Source: Fremontodendron californicum (lineage: Eukaryota; Streptophyta; Magnoliopsida; Malvales; Malvaceae). Taken from it: a DNA stretch of 64,000 nt. Position numbers and translations under genes: made by a program. Within the stretch, counting starts at the first letter, position 1. The number at the start of each line of letters is the position of its first letter. Below are positions 56,016-64,000 of this stretch, piece by piece. The stretch lies in assembly GCA_030761205.1 (NCBI GenBank), contig JAULJL010000021.1:11575160-11639159 (forward strand), written 5' to 3'. Under the pieces are notes generated by a model that ran no database searches, was not told the origin of the DNA, and worked only from the letters and a program-made list of their open reading frames with translations.

Positions 56016-57055
56016 ATCCTAACTTATAATAATAGTCTAAATCTTATATTTTTAACACAGTAAAGAATCTTTAAATAGTGTAGGATATTCATATGATGAT
56101 GATTTGCAAAAGAGCTGCACCTTAGAGAACACAGTGTTCTTTTTCTCATCTTTCACAGATACTGACAAGTGATAAATATATTGTTCTTAGCTAGAGAGTT
56201 CATTGAAAACATTGTTGTTCTCTCTGCTTATATGGAGTAGAATAAATTCTCTACTTATTGTGGTTTTTGGTAATTTGGATTTTGTGAATAATAATAATAA
56301 AACGTCAGACTCAGATCCAAATAAAATTAAAAGGGAAAAAGGGAAAATGAATTCCAGGGCTCTATAATTTCTTAGGATTATTTAAAAAAACTTTCGCTTT
56401 ATCTCTCTTCGTTTCCTGCAACCATCTCTACGCAAGATCTAGAGAGAGAGAAAGAGCAATGTCATGCAAGAGAAAGAGTAACACAAAGAAAGGAAATGGA
56501 GGATACGAGAAGTTGAGAGAGGCTCAAAGAGACAACGAGGTTGGTGGAGTAGTCGGGGGAGACAATCTTTTTTCATGCCCTTTTTTTTTTTTTTTCATTT
56601 TTGATAACCATTTGCTCTTTCTTTCCATTTCCATAAAATCTTTTAGATACTTTTCCACAGTTTTCTATTTTTTCTTCAAAATTGAAATCAGCTTTTCACT
56701 TTTTGATAAAATCGAGGTTCAATTTTACAGTATGTTGATTTTTTCTTATGTTTTCAGCTCAATACTTACTATTACAAGTTACCAATTTCTTCATTATGTT
56801 GACATGTAAAAATCAACGGTTACAAAACAATAAATTTGATCTAACCGTTAAAAGGCATTTGATTCTCATTGTTCTCATTTCAAAAGTTCTTGTTGTAGTC
56901 TTCATTGTGAATAAGCCAAGGAGAATTCCTTGAAACTCGTGTACAATTGTTAAAGGATTATTTTGTTGTTCCCATTGTGTCTGCTTGACAAGTGCCATCC
57001 CTTTTTTATACCATCTTTGCAATGATGTAATGCTGATGCTGCTCTTGCATTGCTT
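56016..57055 (+). CDS. Possible first exon of an unidentified gene (low confidence)
   Basis: An ATG at 56459 follows a leader rich in CT and GA (TCTCTCTTCGTTTCCTGC, AGAGAGAGAAAGAGCA), which looks like a plant 5' UTR. It opens MSCKRKSNTKKGNGGYEKL and continues about 35 hydrophilic codons to GGVVGGDNLF, after which the frame becomes T-run derived and meaningless. A donor in the region 56555-56575 is not obvious. No homologous family is recognised and no downstream exon was found. It may equally be non-coding. 56016-56450 holds no other gene. Confidence 0.2.
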
Positions 57056-57880
57056 TATCGGATATAATAATTTGTGTATTCATATCGTGTTTGTATTTGT
57101 ATCATAATCGTATTTAAGGGATTTTATATTTATATAAATTTTGATACATTAAAAATTCGTATTATATAGATTTTGAGAAATTCATGTATCCGTATCGTGT
57201 TTGTGTTATTTTTTCATATTTTTTTTTGCGTGTTTTAATTATTTATTTTCGTATCGTATAATCGTATCGTGTCTAATATTATCGAATTATTCTTTTCCTG
57301 GATCTCAAAAATTATTTCAAACATGACCGAAAGTTTTTAAGGATAGAATCAAGTTATTGCTCCAAATTATGAAGCTCTCTCATATTCGAATTAACAAGAT
57401 CTTCTCTCATATATATGCTTTTGGCTTCGTTGTAAAACCTCCATTTTGGCTTCACAAGATCTGCTCCAAATTGCATTTTATATTATATATTCAATTTAGG
57501 CTTTTTTTTTTTATACATTTTTTTGATTAAATTAATGTCAGATTAATTCATGATATCAATTGAGTCAATACTTTTAATAATAATATAAATTAATAATTCA
57601 CTGCATCATTTTGACCTATTACTATTAATTTTCAAGTTCGAGAATGCCTATAGATGTCAATCAAGGATTTTTTTAAATTTTTTTTTTATTTTATAATTTT
57701 AATAGGCTTAATAACTTTAGACACGATATGATTTCACGATACAAGAAAAATAAAACACGACATGGACGAAAAAATAATACGAACAAGATGCGGAAACACA
57801 AACGTATCAATATATATATATATAACACGAATTATTAACTTATCAAAATTTATATAAATATATAATACCTTGACCATGAA
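57056..57880. repeat. Two 'ATACGA'-family MITE copies
   Basis: 57060-57290 reads ATTTGTGTATTCATATCGTG onward. 57715-57880 is a partial copy in the opposite orientation (CACGATACAAGAAAAATAAAACACGAC). They belong to the family defined at 11976-12232. The spacer is AT-rich with no gene. Confidence 0.6.
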
Positions 57881-58342
57881 TATGACAAAAAAAATATTAA
57901 AGCATTAAATTTTTATCTATCTACATTAGACATCATTAATTTTTTTCAATGAAATATATTAACAGCACGTTGATAGATGAAATAAAAGGTTTGAATATTA
58001 TATCAAATATTTTTTAATATAAGTACTACATTAGATATTTTCTTAAATTATGAAATTCAAACTTGACATTACTCCAAAATGAAAAAAAAAATGTTAATGA
58101 TAAATTAATAATTATAAAATTATTGTTAATTATAATTATAAAATATTTTTTCCTTCCATTAAAAATTATTTTTCTTGATAAATTTTTTATTGAAACAAAC
58201 TTTAAATATTTATATTTTGTCCCGTTTAGAAATTCTCCTTTTCTTTTTATGTTGCATTCACATTCAATTATTGTATACAGTCACCTCCATATTTTTAACT
58301 TAATAGACTGATTGAATCAATGTTAAAATTCATGCTAATACA

Positions 58343-58788
58343 CAGAGGTGAGCATTCAGTCAGTTCGATTTTAAAATTTTAAAAACCGATTAAATCAAAT
58401 TAATTTGAAAATCGATCGAATCGAAAAATATCCCAAAACCAAACAAATTGAACCGAACTTAATCGGTTCAGTCGGTTTGTTCTGGTTTTTTATTGTTTGA
58501 GTTATGGGTTTTTTATTTATTTGTTTGAATTATGGATTGTTGGGTTAGTTTATTTTTGGATTAGATTGGATTGAGATTAGGTATATTTAAATAAAAATAA
58601 TATTATTTATTTATTTATTTATAATTTATTTATAATTAATTATTAATTTGTTCAATCGATTCGATTTAAAAATAAAAAAATTACAAACCAATCAAATAAA
58701 TCGAATAAAATCGAAACTGAATCGAATAAATTAAATTCGGTCAATTTCAATCGATTTGTTCGATACATAAAAATTTTGCTCACCCCTG
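58343..58788. mobile_element. hAT-type MITE, CAGRGGTGAGCA family
   Basis: The ends are CAGAGGTGAGCA and TGCTCACCCCTG, with the exact 8-bp duplication CTAATACA (58335-58342, 58789-58796). The sub-ends have AATCGATTCGATT-type self-complementary words. 446 bp, no coding capacity. A diverged relative with GATCGGTCGGTTGAATCG words is at about 61890-62280, without readable ends. Confidence 0.92.
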
Positions 58789-59253
58789 CTAATACATCCG
58801 ATGAATAAAATTGAAAATGGAAGGCACAATTTACAACAAAAAAAAAAAATTCTTACCATAGTCGTCACCGATGCAAATATGGGATTTTTCTAGGGTAATT
58901 GAAAACGCTAAAAGGATGAGATCGTTTTATATGAAAGAGAAATAGGGAAGATTCTTTCTAATAAAAAGGGAGGCACAGGAAAGAGTTTGAGGGGAGCATT
59001 TTAAACATAAAAGAAAGGTGGGGTTTTAAAAGTTTTTCTTAGCTTTTGAGAGAAAGCTCAAAAATGAAGAAAAAGAGTGAGTATTACATGAGGTGTCCAT
59101 GAGACGGGTTGTTTAGGATTCGGGTTGAGTTTATGTATGATATTAACATCATATATGCTTGCTCAAGTCCAGCTGACCCTAAATATGGACCTCAAGTTTT
59201 ATTCAAATCCACTCATATTTGTAAATGAATAATCCAAATCCATTTAGGCTCAC
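58789..59253. other. Short gene-free interval
   Basis: It includes GGGTTGTTTAGGATTCGGGT and TTGCTCAAGTCCAGCTGACC (59100-59180), related to the hAT-like GGGCC MITE words. No gene seen. Confidence 0.4.
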
Positions 59254-61617
59254 TACTACAAACAAATTGTCATATAGTGACGGTTCAAAAAACGTTGGTA
59301 AAACCCAAAAATCCGTTGCTAAAAGTCCTAAAACCTTGTACCAAATGTCAAAATGGCTATTCCGACAAAAATTAAGCGACGGTAAAACCCTCGTCGGTAT
59401 AGACCTATACCGACGGAAAAAGCGACCGTCCGAATAGGATGTATAACCTATACCGACGGTTTTAGGCATCACTAATGTTACTAATGTCGATATAGCCTAT
59501 GTTGGGTTAGTCCCTTTTGTTTTTACCTATACTGAAGGCTATACCATCCGTCTGTATAGATATACTGACGGATTTAGTTTCCGTCGGTATAGATACCATA
59601 GATATATATATACCGACGGTTATTTTGTCCGTTGGTATACATATACCGACGGATTTTTTTTCGCGGGTATAGATAAAACTGTAAAATATATAATTTATCT
59701 ATAGCGATGGTTTGTCGTAATTTTACCGACACTTTACTCTATCAGTATACTATACTTTTTTTGTTGTTATATGAACTGTCAGTATAGAGGTCAAAGCGTC
59801 AGTAAAAATAAAACTTTATCATATTTTCAATCACTAATATTGATATATTTATAATTTAATCCAAAAAAGCAATATTCACCTGAATAGACTGAACAAAGAA
59901 AGAGTTAGATTATATAAGGCGTGAGCAATTTGGACCCAATTGTAAAGTCACAAATCCGTAATAACCCAGAATCAGAGTCATGGATGCTGTTGGGACAGAA
60001 ACATTGGAAACACAAAATCCACAAACAAATAAAAGAGATATTATTAATCATATAATCAAATTAAACCATCACTTAGTACTAAATACTAAAGGATCCATCA
60101 ATTTTGGTTTTTGAGAGAAGGGAATTGAACGGTTTATTGAATTGCCAAACCAATGAGAAACAAAGTAACATTTTATCATAAACTAGAAGAAATAAGACAA
60201 GAATAGAGAAAAAAAAAACTAACCAAAAAACCAAAATGTGATAAGCACAACAACGCAAGACGAAATATCATCCCTCATATCAACCGTTGTCATATCAGAT
60301 ATCGATATATTCAGAGGAAATAACATTTTATTTACACAACAAATCGCTCTCTCTGCAAAGTTCAGATCAGATGCTGTAAAATGAACCGTAATTAACATCA
60401 AACATAGTATTAAAAACTGAAAAATCCCAAATGTTCCCCATCTAGTAAGATTAAGTTTTAGTTTTGATTGGCCATCATTAACAAGTAACAATAAAATAGT
60501 ATACACCAGAACCCTAAACACTATAACATCAAAACATCCTCTTTCGAGTAATTGGGAATTTTTTCAAAGTTACAAGAAAAATATAAAACCAATACATCAA
60601 AAATGTAAAATGATACTATTAACTAGCTAATCAAAAATGTAAAACGATTCCTCAAACTTCGAGGTAACATAGTTCAAAATCCCAGGAGTCAAAGTTATAG
60701 TAAAGTTGAAAAGCGAAGAGGAAAGACTTCGACAAGAATGAAGAGATTGGATAACTTTTTTACAAGGTCAAACTATCGAGACTGCACCGCTGTTCGTAAT
60801 TTCTTTAGAGAAAAAGGGCTTACCTACGTTGAAATAAACATCGACGTGTTCCCCAAAAGGGTTGCTAATTCATGGCCCACCTAAACCTGTTGATAGAAGT
60901 AGAACATCAAATCATACATGGAGATCCTAACTACAGAAAGAAGAAGGGTAGAGAGAACAACGAAGAAGACCTTCTACGGTAGATGCCGGTGCGGCACTGT
61001 CAATTGATTTTAACAATTATCGAAAACAATGCGTTAAATGCGGCACTGTAAACCCAAAAAGCAAAGAAGAAACAATTGTTGAGAAAGAAAAGAAAAAACT
61101 CACTTGTTGAGAAAAGAAAAAAAAACCCTTGCAAGAAAAGAAGATAACAATTGGATTTGGAGATTTAGGATTTGGAAAAAAAAGGGTTTGAAAAAGGAAA
61201 AAAAAAAAAAGGAGAAATGAGTATTAAGAGAAAAGAGGATTCTGATATAAAATTTAGATGATCTATAGCAACGGGCCAAACTAAAGAAACCATTGCTATA
61301 GGGATCTTTTTACGAAAAAATAAATAAATTGAAAATAAAATAAAATAAATTAGCTAATGAAAAAAAGGTGGGTATTTTTTTTACGAGGTGTATATACTGA
61401 CGGTCGAAATTAAACGATCAGTATACATCAGATCTATACTGACAAAAAATGCTTGACTATTATAATAGATGTAACTTATACCAACGAAAAAAATAAATAT
61501 TGGTATATATTGTACATTTACTGACAGATCAGAAATTTGTCAGTATAGATTGAATTTACTGACAAAATTTGATCGTCAGTAAAATTCGATGTCATATATG
61601 ACAAATTATTTGTAGTG
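59254..61617. mobile_element. Non-autonomous CACTA element (CACTA-2)
   Basis: The right end inverted reads CACTACAAATAATTTGTCAT. The left end is (T)ACTACAAACAAATTGTCAT, the first C apparently changed. The flanks CAC (59251-59253) and TAC (61618-61620) would be the 3-bp duplication with one mismatch. The subterminal zones carry many copies of TATACCGACGG and its complement (for example 59395-59660), and weaker TATACTGAC words on the right (61390-61590). The interior (59880-61250) encodes no transposase. It contains a retroposon-like block near 60110 and a CTATAGCAACGGGCC / CCATTGCTATAGGG hairpin near 61265. Confidence 0.8.
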
Positions 61618-63869
61618 TACCCATAAAATTCATTAATTCATAGATAAATTATTAAAATCAAATCAATAAATTATTGTCACATCATGTGAGACAAAAGTAT
61701 TATGATATTAATATTTTTCACATTTTTAATTTTCCATTCAAATTTAAATAATCGAATTATAAAATTGAAATTAATTTTAAATTGAATAAAGATACTAAAT
61801 TATACTGCAATCTACAAGTTTCTAGTATTAAAATTTTAAATATGAATAATTGATTATCTGAAAATTTCCTAAAGAGCATCAATGTTGAAATAGATCGGAT
61901 CGGTCGGTTGAATCGATTCAATCGAAAATCGATGGCATGTTAGGTTCGGTATATATAAAAAAATCAGGAATATAATGAATCGATATGAAATCCGTTCAAT
62001 CGATAAATAATCGGCAAAAAACGATAAATTTTGAATATTTTAAATTTTATTTGTAAGTAATTAGATTTGAATCTTTAACCACTTAATCATGTATTAAAAA
62101 ACATACCATTAAGTCAAATGCATATTTTAATTAATTAATTTCTATATCTAATATTTATTCAATATCAAAATTATTTATTTAATATTTAATTTATTTTTTA
62201 ATTAAATAATTCAATTCAATCAATTGAATCAATAATCTAAAAGAATCTTTAATTTAATTTTCGATCCAATTTTTTACGCAAACATACCAAGTTTGCACAA
62301 AAAAGTTTCATGCATGAGGTAACTTTGCAAGAAAAAAAAATTTTGCAACAAAAATCATTGGGTAAATTTGAAAAACATATCATCAACAATATAATAATTA
62401 TTAAATGATATAATAAGTAAAAATTATTTGAAAAAGAAAAATGAAAAAAAAATGTTAAAAAGAAAATTGTAAAAACAAAATTACCCTTGATAAAAAAATA
62501 TTTTCCTCCCTTTTTCTCTTATTTTTAATTTACTTTTTCATTAAAAAATAATATTTTCTGAAAATAAATTTTTTTAATTTAAAAAAAATAAAATTTTAAA
62601 TTTTTTATTTACATTTTTTAATTAAAAAAATTTAAAAATAAAAATAATATTTCTAAAATTAATTTTTTAATTTTTTAATTTTAAAAAAATAAATATTTAA
62701 ATATTTTATTTTTTAAATTTATTTTCAATTAAAATTTTTAAAAAATAATATTTTTTTAATGAAGGATGAAAGAAAAGTACGTTTTTTTATTAAAAAAATA
62801 AGTTATTTTTTAAAATTATTTTTATTCATTAAATTATTTAATAATTATTTGATTATTAAAAACATGGTTTTCATATTTATCCAAAATCAGAGGATTCTAG
62901 CTATCAATCAGCCTGTCACTATGCCACTGCGGGTGAGAACAACGAAAAATGTAACTTCCTGCTTCTCCATTGCCCATTAAATGGTCAAGGACGGCGGGAA
63001 TTTTTACTTTTAAATAGGATTATTTGTATATTTATATATTTTTACGAAAACCCTTTGATAACTATCCGTGATTCTCAAAAGAAATCACGGATACTTCTAC
63101 ACTACACTACACCACACCACACCACGTACTTTTGAACTTATATCCGGTTAACTTCCTTAACCAGTAAAGTGTTTAATTTTCTTTGGCCAATAGTTTTTAA
63201 ATGAAATTATAATTTCCTTTTATTGTTTTCAAAGTCAAATTATATTAATGTGAATACAAAAACACGTTATATATTATATAGATATATATATATATATATA
63301 TTAAAAATGAAAAATACTAATAAAAAATATTTTTTTCATTAATTAGATAAAATATTAGTAGCAAAAAAGAAAAAAATTTATTTAGTTTATGAGGCTAGTG
63401 TAATGTGTATATATATAAATAAAATTTGTATTTGATGCACGTGTATAGATTTATAGACTGTCAGTGAATCATACGATAACATCTCATTAATAAATAAATA
63501 TAAAATTTTAAAATTTTTTAAAAATAAATACGAATAACTATAACTTTTAATATGTGACATCATATGATTTATTGTCAGTGTATAAATTTATACGATGATA
63601 GTGCATCAAATATAAATCCATATAAATATATATTGAATGCAACATAACAGATTTCTTTAGTTTAATGTATTTATATTTTATATAAAAAAAATTGAAATTA
63701 AATAGACTAAAAAGTGAAAAAGATTTTTGTATCTCAATAATTTGTCAAACAAAACTGTGGACTCATCAGCATTTTACCAGATTAGCTAATTACCGGTTTG
63801 CTCTTTAAAAGTGTGTGGCTATGATCTCAGTGAGAATTACGGATCGTGAGCTAAGTGAGACCCATATTT
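61618..63869. other. AT-rich end region without a supported gene
   Basis: 61890-62280 is MITE-like (GATCGGTCGGTTGAATCG). 62490-62760 is A/T homopolymer mosaic. 62875-63130 is the only low-AT island (CTGTCACTATGCCACTGCGG; then a CACTACACTACACCACACCA simple repeat at 63098-63125) and could be part of a promoter or an exon, though no frame supports it. 63440-63610 contains two related blocks (TATAGATTTATAGACTGTCAG against TATAAATTTATACGATGATAG). No gene called. Confidence 0.4.
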
Positions 63870-64000
63870 TTATGTGTTATAATTACGTTTAAGAATTATA
63901 TATTTATATAAAATTTGACAAATTAATAATTCGTATTATACAGATTTAGAAACGTTAATATATTTATATTATGTTTGTATTATTATATCATGTTTTAATT
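63870..64000. repeat. 'ATACGA'-family MITE copy running off the window
   Basis: It reads GTTATAATTACGTTTAAGAA, then TTAATAATTCGTATTATACAG and ATATCATGTTTTAATT, in the order seen in the 17085-17285 and 57060-57290 copies. It is cut by the end of the window. Confidence 0.6.

Noticed and set aside
60219..60521. 100-codon minus-strand frame inside CACTA-2
   Set aside because: No transposase or other domain is recognisable. The start of the frame is arbitrary and the host element looks non-autonomous.

Overview
The window is nuclear DNA of a flowering plant, most likely a eudicot. It is AT-rich, has GT-AG introns, and is packed with plant transposable elements: Athila-type and Tekay/Del-type Ty3 retrotransposons, CACTA, Mutator-like (MULE), hAT and Helitron DNA elements, and L1-type LINE remnants. 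I cannot name the species. I saw no rRNA genes, no convincing tRNA genes, no CRISPR array and no bacterial-style operon.

Layout. 1-3108 (minus strand): the 5' four exons of a plant-mobile-domain (PMD, MAIN-like) gene with an AT-rich intron 1. A 32-bp palindrome and a 66-bp-period array of palindromes lie upstream of it, and the block ends in what I read as a MULE terminus. 3718-5578: a non-autonomous CACTA element. 6.6-12.3 kb: damaged tandem copies of one unrecognised gene family (minus strand), broken by a LINE, an hAT-like MITE and an Athila reverse-transcriptase fragment. 14.6-17.1 kb: remnants of a Ty3 element and of a LINE ORF1. 17.6-36.3 kb: the best-preserved copy of the same gene family. 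Its intron between 18139 and 33807 holds an internally deleted Athila-like element (18761-33766), itself interrupted by a young, internally deleted Tekay/Del-like element (21847-29907, 5-bp duplication TCCAG). 36.4-50 kb: very AT-rich DNA dominated by large, interrupted inverted repeats, two kinds of Helitron-like ends, an hAT element, a MULE-like element and one stranded pectin acetylesterase exon. 50-64 kb: hAT-type MITEs with 8-bp duplications, a 1508-bp foldback MULE with an exact 9-bp duplication, and a second CACTA element.

How the parts connect. The most interesting link is between the two ends of the window. The palindrome motif built on GGGAAATCGCC and the terminal sequence found upstream of the PMD gene recur, in the same order, in the terminal inverted repeats of the 1508-bp MULE at 54499-56006. 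I therefore infer that the PMD gene is carried by, or is derived from, a MULE of that family, whose other end lies beyond base 1. The second story is the three-copy gene array. Exon phases in the third copy still join across 15.7 kb of nested retrotransposon, while the other two copies are pseudogenes.
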